From NCBI GenBank assembly GCA_900542015.1, contig UQLY01000001.1:1-64000 (forward strand): a DNA stretch of 64,000 bases, given 5' to 3'. Origin of the DNA: an uncultured Lachnospiraceae bacterium (GTDB lineage Bacteria > Bacillota > Clostridia > Lachnospirales > Lachnospiraceae). Of the stretch, positions 7,972 through 16,720 are shown one piece after another. Position numbers and translations under genes: made by a program. Each line of letters starts with the position of its first letter. Position 1 is the first letter of the stretch. A model generated the notes under the pieces. That model made no database searches, had not been told where the DNA came from, and worked only from the letters and a program-made list of their open reading frames with translations.

Positions 7972-10425
7972 TCACAAAAGCCTCCGATTTCTAGCTTCTG
8001 CCACTGCGGCTGTCTTGTTGTTTACACCCAACTTTTTATAAGTTTCCTGATTATAATATTTCACACCAGCCTTGGACAGCCCGAGCTGCTCTGCGATATT
8101 TTCCACAGACATACCCTCCGCCTGAAGCCGCAGGATTTTCAGTGCTTTATCACTCAAAATCACATTTCCCTCCTGCTTTTCCTTCAGATAAGCCGGATAA
8201 AAACCTGCCATCTGATTACATTCCTCCATGACCTGCTTTTTGAATGCCTGATCCTTCCATGTGACTGTACCAGTTTTCAAAAGTTCCCAAAGTGCTGCAC
8301 CTTCCCTTGTCAGAATTCGCACAAAGTGATACTCCTCTGCCTTTACCACCGCTTCCTGCAAAATATCCTGCCAGCCATCTTTCCCCATGCGGTACATGGC
8401 GATGGCTGTCAGTATCTTTACTTCTATCGCTATGTAGGTTCTATGCACTTTTTCTGCGTAGAAACCCAACTTATCCAATAAAAGCAGCGCCTTTTCCTTT
8501 CGTCCGACTGCCAAATACACCCGCACCTTGGTCAGATAACGATATCGTTCCATGCCATTGAACTCTGCATTCTCATCCGGGGCTTCCTCCAACCACTGGT
8601 ATGCTTCATTGATCTTGCCGGTATATAAATCCATTCTTACCGACATGGCACAAATATTTGTCAAAAGCTTTGGTGCTTCCTGTTCTGCCACCTGCCTGAA
8701 GCTCTCCAGCATATCCACAGCATCCTCCATATGGTTATTTAATATGGATAACCATGTCAGAATTCCTACCGCCACAAAGACCTGTTCCGTCTTTCCGCCA
8801 CTTTCTGCCTGCATCCTTCCTTTGCCGGCAAGGGATGCCACTTCGTAATCATCCCCGCCCTTCTCAAAAAAACTCTCTGCAAGTGCAAGGTTTACCAGAC
8901 CTTTTCCATATTTTCCAAGCACAAGGCTTATAACCTTTCCAATGCTCTTTGCCAGTTCCCTATCCTTCCTGCTCCACTCACAGAAATCTTTTCCTCCGTT
9001 CATCATGGAAGGCAGATTGCTGGTAACAGAAAACTCCGGCAGAACCATCCGTCCCTCCATCAAAAGTACTCCCGCCCGTTTTAACAGGTCTATCATCCGA
9101 ATCGTTCCTCTGTGTGGTAAAGCAATATCCAGATATAGAAGTCTGGCTTCTGCCGCCCTTTTCATGCTACCTGTCTTTTCTTTTGCATAGTCAGAAAGTT
9201 CCTGATACCATCGTTCGCTTTCTTCTTCATTTAAGAGCATGGACTGCAGCATACTCATGCCTGCCATTAGCTCCATACTTTGCTTTATCTTTTTCTCCGG
9301 AAGTACCAAATAGTAGTGTTTCAATTCAAAATAATCTCCCGATGCCGGATTTCTTCGCATATTTTCAATCAGTATCCGAGAAATGCCTTCCTCACTGTGG
9401 CACATTTCATACATCTTGAGAGCTTCCAGCACATCTCCTTCCATTTCATAGCTATTTCCTGCACTGTAATACAGCTCGTTTATATAATCCTGCGAATATT
9501 TCGCCGAAAGCCTCCGGCGCATGGAATATTTCACAGGAGTTCTCAGCTCATATATGCTTCGCCCGTTCTCTCTGTGTTCCAGCAGGAAGTTCCCCACTTC
9601 CTGCCCCTTTTGGATCAGCTTCCCTGCCTCTTTCTTCTTGGTAATCTGCTGCGCTATATGCAGTTCAAACCTCTCTACAATAGATATTGCTTCCAGAAAC
9701 TCCTGCAACTCAACATTCCACTGGTCATACACATGGGTTTCGACGTAATCCCACAAATCCTTTCTGGATTCCTCAATGGCACGAAGTTCTGCACCCATCC
9801 TGTCCCTTGCAGCTTCTACCTCTGGAATGTCCTTAAGCCTCATAGCCACAATGCGAAGAAACAGAGGATTTCCATAGCCCAGCTCTCGTATTCTATTGCA
9901 CGCAGCTTCCGTAGGGGACAGTTCCCACTTCTCCAGATAAGTTACCTGCTCTTTTTCTGTCAGACATAACTCTTCTTCTCTGATTGTCACGAAAATATGC
10001 CGGACAAAGACAGATTTTAACCATTTCGGTACTGGAGCTCTGGAAATCAGGATCAGCCAGACATCCTTTCTGCCGCTCAACTCCTCTATCAGCTTCCCGA
10101 AAGTACTTCTGTCCTCCTCTGTCTCCAGTACATGCAGGTCATCTATCACAATAATCGTATGTGCATTTACTTCTTCATGCGTTTTCTCCATTTTTTCCTG
10201 CACGATATTGGCAAGTTCATCCATTCCGATATCCGCCATGTCGATATAACAGTATCGTTTTCTGGCAAGGAAGTCTGCCACAAAGGAAGTCTTGCCAGTT
10301 CCTGTTGTACCGTAAATATACACCGTCTGCCGGATGTTCTGGGCTGCCTTCATTTTCTCCCATGCCGCCTGCGGACGCACATAGTATTCATCAAGGTCAA
10401 GCTTGTAAGTTTTTTTCTCTGACAT
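7972..10425 (-). CDS. LuxR-family regulator with N-terminal STAND ATPase (MalT-like)
   Basis: About 817 residues. An N-terminal NTPase domain has Walker A GTTGTGKTS and a Walker B-like IIVIDDLH; a long helical, TPR-like middle follows; a C-terminal LuxR helix-turn-helix (ILRLQAEGMSVENIAEQLGL, then a KKLGV helix) ends the protein. This is the MalT/LAL architecture, in which ligand and ATP binding drive oligomerisation and promoter activation. The frame is open for 21 more codons upstream, but the ATG at 10425 has AAAGGAG at ideal spacing. The likely targets are itself and the sensory operon downstream, which share a sequence element; that is inference. Confidence 0.88.
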   Translation of the reverse strand: MSEKKTYKLDLDEYYVRPQAAWEKMKAAQNIRQTVYIYGTTGTGKTSFVADFLARKRYCYIDMADIGMDELANIVQEKMEKTHEEVNAHTIIVIDDLHVLETEEDRSTFGKLIEELSGRKDVWLILISRAPVPKWLKSVFVRHIFVTIREEELCLTEKEQVTYLEKWELSPTEAACNRIRELGYGNPLFLRIVAMRLKDIPEVEAARDRMGAELRAIEESRKDLWDYVETHVYDQWNVELQEFLEAISIVERFELHIAQQITKKKEAGKLIQKGQEVGNFLLEHRENGRSIYELRTPVKYSMRRRLSAKYSQDYINELYYSAGNSYEMEGDVLEALKMYEMCHSEEGISRILIENMRRNPASGDYFELKHYYLVLPEKKIKQSMELMAGMSMLQSMLLNEEESERWYQELSDYAKEKTGSMKRAAEARLLYLDIALPHRGTIRMIDLLKRAGVLLMEGRMVLPEFSVTSNLPSMMNGGKDFCEWSRKDRELAKSIGKVISLVLGKYGKGLVNLALAESFFEKGGDDYEVASLAGKGRMQAESGGKTEQVFVAVGILTWLSILNNHMEDAVDMLESFRQVAEQEAPKLLTNICAMSVRMDLYTGKINEAYQWLEEAPDENAEFNGMERYRYLTKVRVYLAVGRKEKALLLLDKLGFYAEKVHRTYIAIEVKILTAIAMYRMGKDGWQDILQEAVVKAEEYHFVRILTREGAALWELLKTGTVTWKDQAFKKQVMEECNQMAGFYPAYLKEKQEGNVILSDKALKILRLQAEGMSVENIAEQLGLSKAGVKYYNQETYKKLGVNNKTAAVAEARNRRLL

Positions 10426-10544
10426 GAAGCACTCCTTTCTGCACCAAACTTCCACACATAAAAAAATCGTCAACTTCTTATTCAACAATGTTTCGGTAAA
10501 ATTTTAACATTTTAGTGCACATAATTTTCCCCATGCTTCATAAT

Positions 10545-10574
10545 ATTATACACAGTAAAAACAGAATAAGTAAA
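10545..10574 (-). promoter_or_regulatory. Candidate promoter of the LuxR-family regulator
   Basis: On the minus strand TTTACT (10569-10574), an 18-nt spacer and a consensus TATAAT (10545-10550), about 120 nt before the start codon. The -35 is imperfect. The 27-nt element shared with the HD-GYP promoter region (10470-10496) lies downstream of it, in the leader. Confidence 0.45.
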
Positions 10575-10761
10575 CTAGCCAAAGGGATAGACTTTTTCGT
10601 TTGAGAGTTTTTTTGCATTTTGTTAAATGATGCCTTCTTTTCCAAAACTTTTGCAAGCCTCTTTATTAGATTTATTGTTTTGCATTTTTGATGTTTTGGA
10701 AATTAGTATATGACTATTCTTGGATTGTCATGGACATAAGTAACTTTGATTTTTCTCTGCT
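10575..10761. other. Non-coding, AT-rich
   Basis: AT-rich spacer between the regulator promoter and the mobile-element remnant. I see no ORF with a ribosome site and no structured RNA here. It may contain the lost end of the integrated element, but no attachment site or terminal repeat is recognisable. Confidence 0.4.
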
Positions 10762-11117
10762 TTATCGGCTCATACTCTTTTTCTGCATATCTTGCGATAA
10801 GCTTTTTCCCTCAAAAGTATTCTGTTTTCCGCTATTCTGATATGCTTCAAAGGCTTCTGCTCCGTACTCAAATTCCGGCTCTGCCACCATACCCAAAGTC
10901 TCTAACTGTTCTGGCTCCATGCTGCTGCAAGACTCCGCCTGCTTCTGCTGCTTTCCCTGCTGATTATCCCTTGCAAGGCTCTCTACCTTTTCAATGGCTG
11001 CGTCCAAGTGCCGCTCCATGCTCTCATACAGCCTCTTTTGCATGGCAAAAACAACACTGGAAGCGCACATGGAAATATGTATAACAAAAAAAAGCAGAAC
11101 ACAGCCACATAAGCCAT
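10762..11117 (-). pseudogene. Frameshifted small membrane protein of integrative-element type
   Basis: An ATG at 11117, preceded by AAGG, starts MAYVAVFCF and runs into a T8 tract (11086-11093, minus strand). One extra T would join it to the frame continuing VIHISMCASSVVFAMQKRLY and on to the stop at 10762. Without it only the distal frame (ATG 11070) is long, and that ATG has no SD. The joined product would have one N-terminal TM and a charged helical tail. The function is not recognised. It follows the TTRAP gene, as accessory genes do in Clostridial integrative elements. Slippage on the T-run could restore the frame. Confidence 0.5.
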
Positions 11118-11137
11118 GCTCTGCCTTACACTTATTT

Positions 11138-11365
11138 TTACTCTGCTGCTACAAACTTCATCTCCGCAAATTCCTGATCTGTCAAATCATTCAGCTTCAC
11201 AATCACTCGAAGGGACAATTCCACCATCTCATCATCCTCCAGATGCTCCATTGCATCACTGATACCCTTTATGACCTTTGCCCTGCTCCGCAAATCGAAA
11301 GCTGCACCTTCTTCCGTAAAAATACTGATTAAATTGGTTTCTTCCACAGTAAATTCTTTATTCAT
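11138..11365 (-). CDS. TTRAP-like transposon-transfer assisting family protein
   Basis: Small acidic protein of 75 residues starting MNKEFTVEETNLISIFTEEG, the typical opening of the TTRAP family (FTxEExNLIxI) found in Tn916/Tn1549-like and related integrative elements. The second half (MVELSLRVIVKLNDLTDQEF) also fits. The ATG at 11365 is chosen because GGGAGA lies upstream; a GTG directly after the parB stop is the alternative. The molecular role of the family is poorly known. Here it is a marker of a mobile-element remnant downstream of parA-parB. Confidence 0.7.
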   Translation of the reverse strand: MNKEFTVEETNLISIFTEEGAAFDLRSRAKVIKGISDAMEHLEDDEMVELSLRVIVKLNDLTDQEFAEMKFVAAE

Positions 11366-11368
11366 CAC

Positions 11369-12190
11369 TTACATCTCCCTCTGATTTTTCTTGATGTTTT
11401 CCTGTGCATCATGTTCCCCGCTATGTCCTGCCACCTGTGCCTTTTTCTCGGCAAGACGGGCTTTTAAGGAAACTCTTGCGGCAGGCTGCTCCTGCTCTTT
11501 TTTATTTGCTTCCCTCTGTGCTTTTTCTGCACCATTGTTCAGCACATTGTCAATCATGTTATAGTTCTGTTCTTCCATTTCCTCGATCTTGGCAAGGGGC
11601 TTGTACTCTGCTAATTTTTCAAGCAGCTCCTTTACCATATCTAACAGCTCGTCAGACAGACGGGCAAGCCATATATACCTCTGCACCGTCTTTCCGCTCT
11701 CTCCGGCAGCTTCCCCCACTTCGTCAAGACTGCTTCCGTTTCCTTTCTTCCCCTGATGCTTCATGGCTTCGTATTTCATGGCATAAGCCCTTGCTTTTTC
11801 GCTGGGTAAAATGTCCTCTCGCTGAATATTGGTATCCACCATGATAATCGTAGCTTCATCATCACTGTAATCCCGCACAAATATCGGCATGGTGGAAAGC
11901 CCTGCCAGTTCACACCCGTGCTTCCTGCGGTGTCCGGCAATGATCTCATAACCGCCCTCTGCTCTCGGTCTTGCAATACCGGGCATCAGCACTCCATAGT
12001 TTCTAATGCTTTCCACGGTTTCCTGCATCTTTTCATCATCAAGCACCTTGAACGGGTGTCCTTTAAACTCATAAAGGTCAGAAAGCGGTATCTCCTGCAC
12101 CTGCTCCGTACCCGCCGGAGCTTGGGAAGCCCCGAACAAATCATCATAGCTGTTCAGCTTTATTTTTGCTGCACTTCCTCCCTTACTCAT
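11369..12190 (-). CDS. parB: ParB/Spo0J-type partition protein
   Basis: About 273 residues. The N-terminal ParB nuclease-like domain has the GYEIIAGHRRKHGCELAGL box, followed by VDTNIQREDILPSEKARAYA and a central HTH region (GEAAGESGKTVQRYIWLARL). The C-terminal part is rich in Lys, Glu and Gln (coiled-coil or linker). It would load on a centromere-like site and activate the ParA ATPase for segregation or stabilisation of a plasmid-like element. It overlaps the end of parA by 8 bp, so the two are translationally coupled. No parS-like palindrome was recognised. It is unlikely to be the chromosomal parB because of its mobile-element neighbours. Confidence 0.9.
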   Translation of the reverse strand: MSKGGSAAKIKLNSYDDLFGASQAPAGTEQVQEIPLSDLYEFKGHPFKVLDDEKMQETVESIRNYGVLMPGIARPRAEGGYEIIAGHRRKHGCELAGLSTMPIFVRDYSDDEATIIMVDTNIQREDILPSEKARAYAMKYEAMKHQGKKGNGSSLDEVGEAAGESGKTVQRYIWLARLSDELLDMVKELLEKLAEYKPLAKIEEMEEQNYNMIDNVLNNGAEKAQREANKKEQEQPAARVSLKARLAEKKAQVAGHSGEHDAQENIKKNQREM

Positions 12191-12965
12191 CACGAAGCAC
12201 CTCCTCTGTCAAAGACTGATAGGCACTTGCCACCTTCCCCTTCGGGTCATGCTGGTAGATGCTGATACCTTCTGCGGAAATCTCCGCAGCCCTTACGGAA
12301 ATCGGGATACTGTTCTGAAATATCCTTACCTTACTTCCATAATTCTCAACCAGTAAAGCACTGATGTCCTTTGCATAGTTGGTGCGGTTATCCACCATTG
12401 TCAGCAGAATCCCCTCAATCTCCAGTTTCGGATTGATCTGCCGCTTTACCTTGCCTATCGTCTTGATAAGCTGCTCCAATCCCTTTACGGGCAGATATGC
12501 CGCCTGTACGGGGATTAAGATACTGTCAGCACAGGCAAAGGCATTTATGGTTATCATTCCAAGTGAGGGCATACAGTCAATCAGAATGTAATCGTAATTC
12601 TCCCTTACCTGCTCTATGTAGGAACGCAGCACAAGCTCCCTGCTCATGGCATTCACAAGCGATACTTCCAGACCGGACAGCTCAATGTTTCCCGGCATAA
12701 GGGAAATACCCTCCTCATGCTTTAAAATGCCATATCCGGCTTCCATTTCCTCGTCAGTGATGATATTTGACATGACAGTGGCAAGCGTGACTTCCAGCTT
12801 GTCCGGTTCCGTAAAACCCAAACTTGCAGTCAGGCTTCCCTGTGCGTCCGCATCTATCAGCAGGACTCTCTTTCCCTGCTTTGCCAGTCCGATTCCTAAG
12901 TTGCTTGTAGTGGTGGTCTTGCCGACTCCGCCCTTTTGATTTGCGATTGCGATTATTTTGCACAT
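12183..12965 (-). CDS. parA: ParA/Soj-type partition ATPase
   Basis: 260 residues with the deviant Walker A KGGVGKTTT near the N-terminus, VLLIDADAQGSLT (Walker A') and YDYILIDCMPSLGMITINAF (Walker B region). The ATP-driven dimer binds nucleoid DNA and positions ParB-bound DNA. The SD AAGGAG lies 9 nt before ATG 12965. First intact gene after the two small genes DUF6075 and DUF3970, in the order seen in partition modules of Clostridial integrative elements. Neighbouring conjugation genes are missing, so any function would be limited to the remnant. Confidence 0.93.
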   Translation of the reverse strand: MCKIIAIANQKGGVGKTTTTSNLGIGLAKQGKRVLLIDADAQGSLTASLGFTEPDKLEVTLATVMSNIITDEEMEAGYGILKHEEGISLMPGNIELSGLEVSLVNAMSRELVLRSYIEQVRENYDYILIDCMPSLGMITINAFACADSILIPVQAAYLPVKGLEQLIKTIGKVKRQINPKLEIEGILLTMVDNRTNYAKDISALLVENYGSKVRIFQNSIPISVRAAEISAEGISIYQHDPKGKVASAYQSLTEEVLRDE

Positions 12966-12997
12966 GATGATATTCTCCTTTTTTTCTCTGTATTCTG

Positions 12998-13174
12998 TTA
13001 TTTTTCTGCTACATTGCTCTTTCTTACTTCTACATATGCCCTGTAAAACTTTTTTGTCCCCTTGTTCGGGTACAAGTCTGAAAACTCCATAACTTCAATT
13101 TTGGGATTATTCTTCAATATTTTTCCGAACCAAGTAATATCGTTCTTCGTTCCCATCAGTCTGACCTTTAACAT
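12998..13174 (-). CDS. DUF3970-like small protein
   Basis: 58 residues starting MLKVRLMGTKNDITWFGKIL, with SDLYPNKGTKKFYRAYVEV near the end. This fits the short DUF3970 family (IRxxG... SxxYxNRGxxxxxRVYxEV). The ATG overlaps the final TAA of the preceding broken gene (TAATG), so it is read by translational coupling. The stop is 33 bp before parA. Function unknown; the family is common in phage and integrative elements of Firmicutes. Confidence 0.7.
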   Translation of the reverse strand: MLKVRLMGTKNDITWFGKILKNNPKIEVMEFSDLYPNKGTKKFYRAYVEVRKSNVAEK

Positions 13175-13650
13175 TAGTCTGCTCCTCCAAGCATGGCATA
13201 CAGATTGTGGTTATATACCGCATATTCCGGATACCTGATCTGTACCGCCTGTCAAAAATATGGTGCATAGGCACAGCAGAATAACTCCTCCACCGTGTAA
13301 TTCCTGCACTCGTCAATCTGCTCCTCCATATCCTCATAGTCAGAAACACTCGGCGTACCATTGCAGTACAGGTTAAACGCCATTCTGACTACTTTCACGC
13401 TTCCGCTGGTCTGCCAGCCTTCATGCAGGCATTCCGTTTTCACGCAGCCCGTCTTAAAATCGTAAATTCTCTTAATGTTCCTTCTGGTATCGTCACTGAT
13501 GCCAAGACAGTAGCAGAGCGCCTTGTGGTACACATCCTGATACCTTACCTCTTTTAACTTCTCATAATAGAATTTCTCATGTACATCGCTGATAAAAATA
13601 ATGTTGTTTTGAGCCTTATTAGCTCCTGCACCTAACGCTGTGTTGTTCAT
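13174..13650 (-). pseudogene. DUF6075-like gene with in-frame TGA
   Basis: Starts with SD AAGGAGG and ATG 13650. The 132-residue open part (VYHKALCYCLGISDDTRRN, EGWQTSGSVKVVRMAFNLY, ELFCCAYAPYF) fits the DUF6075 family of integrative elements. A TGA at 13254-13252 replaces what appears to be a Trp codon. The same frame then continues with QAVQIRYPEYAVYNHNLYA and more to a TAA at 13174, giving the expected family C-terminus (family members read about PYFxEAxxxRYPEY). One TGG-to-TGA change explains the break. The 132-residue product may still be made. The downstream gene starts on the final TAA. Confidence 0.65.
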
Positions 13651-13681
13651 GTCTGAACCTCCTTAATTTATTTTTGCAATT

Positions 13682-13728
13682 AAAAAGGACTAAGTCCTTT
13701 AAAAGCCATAGCTTTTAGGAATTAGTCC
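13682..13728 (-). terminator. Long hairpin with T5 before the mobile remnant
   Basis: On the minus strand GGACTAA pairs with TTAGTCC (13722-13728 with 13687-13693) around an inner stem AAAAGC/GCTTTT, and TTTTT follows. It lies between ppdK and the first gene of the remnant, 32 bp before that gene's start. It is either a second terminator for ppdK or an attenuator for the partition operon. Confidence 0.5.
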
Positions 13729-13743
13729 TAATCAAGAGTTAAA

Positions 13744-13772
13744 GAAAGGGAAGCTTTTTCAGCTTCCCTTTC
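13744..13772 (-). terminator. ppdK terminator
   Basis: Seven-base stem GGGAAGC/GCTTCCC (13748-13754 and 13762-13768) with a short A-rich loop, followed on the minus strand by TTTCTTT. It lies about 140 nt after the ppdK stop. Confidence 0.6.
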
Positions 13773-13906
13773 GAGTTATATATAGATTTTGCAAATAATA
13801 TCTTTAAATCGGTTCGCCTTTGTGTATTCAGAATGATATTTCATGTACTCTCGCACATCATCCCTTGTAACAACAAGCGTTGTGAAATAAAAATATCTGC
13901 GTTCTT

Positions 13907-16567
13907 CTATTTTCCTGCATTGGCAATAGCTGCCTGCGCCGCCGCCAGCCTCGCGATCGGAACGCGATACGGCGAACAGGATACATAAGTAAGTCCCACC
14001 TTATGGCAAAACTCGATGCTGCTGGGATCGCCGCCGTGCTCGCCGCAGATACCAAGCTTGATATCGGGTCTTGTGGCGCGACCTTTTTCAGCCGCCATCT
14101 GTACCAATTGACCTACACCCTTTTGATCCAGTCTTGCAAACGGATCGGATTCATAAATCTTGTTTTTGTAATAATCGCCAAGGAATTTGCCGGCGTCGTC
14201 CCTGGAGAAGCCAAAGGTCATCTGCGTCAAATCATTGGTTCCGAAGGAGAAAAATTCCGCCTCTTCCGCAATCTCGTTGGCAAGGAGCGCAGCGCGGGGA
14301 ATCTCAATCATCGTGCCGATATGATACTGAATATCGGAATTTTTTTCTTTCTTAACCTGCTCCGCAACCTCTACTACAATATTTTTGACAAATTTCAATT
14401 CCTTCTTTTCGCCTACCAGAGGGATCATAATTTCAGGAACAATATCGTAGCCTTTTTCCTGTTTTACCTCAATTGCCGCCTCCATAACGGCTCTTGTCTG
14501 CATCTTGGCAATCTCGGGATAAGTAACCGCAAGACGGCAGCCTCTATGCCCCATCATCGGATTGAACTCGTGAAGGGAATCACAGATTTCCTGCACATCC
14601 TCCGCCGTCATCAGCATTTCTACCGCGAGATCGTCAATATCGTCCTGCTCCGTAGGTACGAACTCGTGAAGCGGCGGGTCTAAGAAGCGGATTGTAACCG
14701 GTCTTCCTTCCACAACTTCATATAAAGCCTTGAAATCGCCCTTTTGATAAGGGATCAGTGCATTCAGTGCTTTTTCTCTCTGCTCCTGGGTCCTTGCCAA
14801 AATCATCTGACGGATTTTCGGTATCCTGTCCGGTTCAAAGAACATATGCTCCGTCCGGCAAAGCCCGATGCCTTCCGCACCGTACTTAACCGCATTTGCA
14901 GCATCGGCAGGCGTATCCGCATTGGTACGCACCTGGAGTTTGCGGTACTGATCCGCCCAATCCATAATTCTGCCAAAGTTACCCGTTACGCTCGCTTCCT
15001 CGGTCTTAATATCTCCCAAATAAATATTTCCGGTGGAACCGTCCAGAGATATATAGTCTCCTTCATGAATGACGCTTCCTCCCAGCTCAAATACTTTTTC
15101 TTCTTCGTTAATGGCGATCTCGCCGCAGCCGGATACGCATGCGGTTCCCATGCCGCGCGCTACAACGGCTGCATGGCTTGTCATACCGCCGCGGACAGTC
15201 AAGATGCCTTCCGCCGCGTGCATACCCTCGATATCTTCGGGTGAGGTCTCAAGACGTACCAGCACAACGCGGTCTCCGGTCTTTTCGTGTACTTCCTTCG
15301 CCTCCTCTGCGGTAAAATAAACCTTACCGGCCGCAGCTCCGGGCGACGCCGGAAGCCCGTGTCCGATGATCTTACCGTTTTTCAATGCCTCCGCGTTAAA
15401 GGTAGGATGCAGCAACTGATCCAATGATTTTGCCTCGATACGAAGCACCGCTTCCTCCGGCGTGATCTTTCCTTCATCCACCAGATCACAGGCAATCTGT
15501 AACGCTGCCTGGGCGGTACGCTTTCCGTTACGCGTCTGCAAGAAATACAGCTTCTTATCTTCAATGGTAAATTCCATATCCTGCATATCGCGGTAATGAT
15601 CTTCCAGCTTGCCAGCAATTTCCATAAACTGCCGGTAACATTCGGGCATATCCTGTTCCAGTCTTGTAATCGGCTGAGGCGTGCGGACGCCCGCTACCAC
15701 GTCTTCGCCTTGGGCGTTGATCAGATATTCTCCGTAAATACCCTTGGCGCCGGTGGACGGATTGCGCGTAAACGCAACGCCCGTACCGGACGTGTCTCCC
15801 ATATTGCCAAATACCATCGCCTGTACGTTTACCGCCGTTCCCCAATCGCCGGGAATATCGTTCATACGTCTGTAAACAATCGCGCGTTCATTATCCCAGG
15901 AACGGAATACCGCTTTCACAGCCTCCATCAACTGTACCCTGGGGTCCTGCGGGAAATCCTCTTTCATTGCATCTTTATAAATGCCCTTAAAAATATCGAT
16001 AACTTCTTTTAAATCGTCCGCCGTCAGATCCGTATCATATACGGGCTCACCTTCGGCTCTGCCAAGCGCCGCTCTTTTCTTATCCTTTACTTCATCCAGC
16101 ACTCTCTCAAAATGTGATTTGGGGACCTCCATAACAACATCCGAAAACATCTGAATAAATCTTCTGTAAGAATCATATGCAAATCTCCGGTTGCCGGTCT
16201 TCTTCGCAAATCCTTCTACTGCAACATCATTTAATCCCAAATTCAAAATCGTATCCATCATACCCGGCATGGACGCTCTCGCGCCGGAGCGGACGGAAAC
16301 AAGCAGAGGATTGTCCGTATCCCCGAATTTCTTTCCCTGCTTTTGTTCCAAAGTAGAAAGCGCGTCAAAAATCTGCTGCTGAATCTCCTCCGGAATCGTT
16401 TTTCCACTGTTGTAATATTCCGTACAGGCTTCCGTGGTAACGGTAAAGCCCTGAGGAATGGGAAGCCCCAGATTTGTCATCTCTGCTAAATTGGCTCCTT
16501 TACCGCCAAGCAGGTTACGCATATCAGCGTTTCCTTCTTCAAATAAATAGACCCATTTGTTAGGCAT
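13907..16567 (-). CDS. ppdK: Pyruvate, phosphate dikinase
   Basis: 886 residues, the normal length. Converts pyruvate, ATP and phosphate to PEP, AMP and PPi, reversibly; in anaerobic Firmicutes it often serves glycolysis or gluconeogenesis with PPi. Visible: the N-terminal ATP-grasp-like domain (GGKGANLAEMTNLGLPIP), the swivelling phosphohistidine domain (GGMTSHAAVVARGMGTACVS, with the catalytic His in TSHA) and the C-terminal PEP-binding barrel ending LGICGEHGGDPSSIEFCHKV with the catalytic Cys. The start at 16567 follows a G-rich SD (AAGGGGGT). Monocistronic, with its own promoter and terminator. Confidence 0.97.
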   Translation of the reverse strand: MPNKWVYLFEEGNADMRNLLGGKGANLAEMTNLGLPIPQGFTVTTEACTEYYNSGKTIPEEIQQQIFDALSTLEQKQGKKFGDTDNPLLVSVRSGARASMPGMMDTILNLGLNDVAVEGFAKKTGNRRFAYDSYRRFIQMFSDVVMEVPKSHFERVLDEVKDKKRAALGRAEGEPVYDTDLTADDLKEVIDIFKGIYKDAMKEDFPQDPRVQLMEAVKAVFRSWDNERAIVYRRMNDIPGDWGTAVNVQAMVFGNMGDTSGTGVAFTRNPSTGAKGIYGEYLINAQGEDVVAGVRTPQPITRLEQDMPECYRQFMEIAGKLEDHYRDMQDMEFTIEDKKLYFLQTRNGKRTAQAALQIACDLVDEGKITPEEAVLRIEAKSLDQLLHPTFNAEALKNGKIIGHGLPASPGAAAGKVYFTAEEAKEVHEKTGDRVVLVRLETSPEDIEGMHAAEGILTVRGGMTSHAAVVARGMGTACVSGCGEIAINEEEKVFELGGSVIHEGDYISLDGSTGNIYLGDIKTEEASVTGNFGRIMDWADQYRKLQVRTNADTPADAANAVKYGAEGIGLCRTEHMFFEPDRIPKIRQMILARTQEQREKALNALIPYQKGDFKALYEVVEGRPVTIRFLDPPLHEFVPTEQDDIDDLAVEMLMTAEDVQEICDSLHEFNPMMGHRGCRLAVTYPEIAKMQTRAVMEAAIEVKQEKGYDIVPEIMIPLVGEKKELKFVKNIVVEVAEQVKKEKNSDIQYHIGTMIEIPRAALLANEIAEEAEFFSFGTNDLTQMTFGFSRDDAGKFLGDYYKNKIYESDPFARLDQKGVGQLVQMAAEKGRATRPDIKLGICGEHGGDPSSIEFCHKVGLTYVSCSPYRVPIARLAAAQAAIANAGK

Positions 16568-16609
16568 TGTTCTACCCCCTTAGATAAATTTGTGTTACAC
16601 ACTGAATTT

Positions 16610-16618
16610 ATTATAACA
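16610..16618 (-). promoter_or_regulatory. Extended -10 element upstream of ppdK
   Basis: The minus strand reads TGTTATAAT, an extended -10 (TGn plus consensus TATAAT), about 43 nt before the ppdK start. No good -35 hexamer stands at 17 nt, which fits an extended -10 promoter. Confidence 0.5.
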
Positions 16619-16720
16619 TTTGTCCCATTGTTCCGTATACAAAAAATATGTAAATTTCTTCTAAAGGGTGTAGAAAATTTTCGCTGTTTTTTGTGCTTTT
16701 TTCACAATTTGTTTTCCTGT

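Noticed and set aside
9280..9969. 229-codon plus-strand ORF
   Set aside because: Antisense to the LuxR-family regulator, with low-complexity Phe/Leu/Ser composition and no SD; a shadow frame.
13252..13254. TGA as selenocysteine or recoded codon
   Set aside because: The expected residue looks like Trp, no SECIS-like hairpin is evident after it, and other genes use TGA as a normal stop.
14003..14683. 226-codon plus-strand ORF
   Set aside because: Antisense to ppdK; no family features and no ribosome site.
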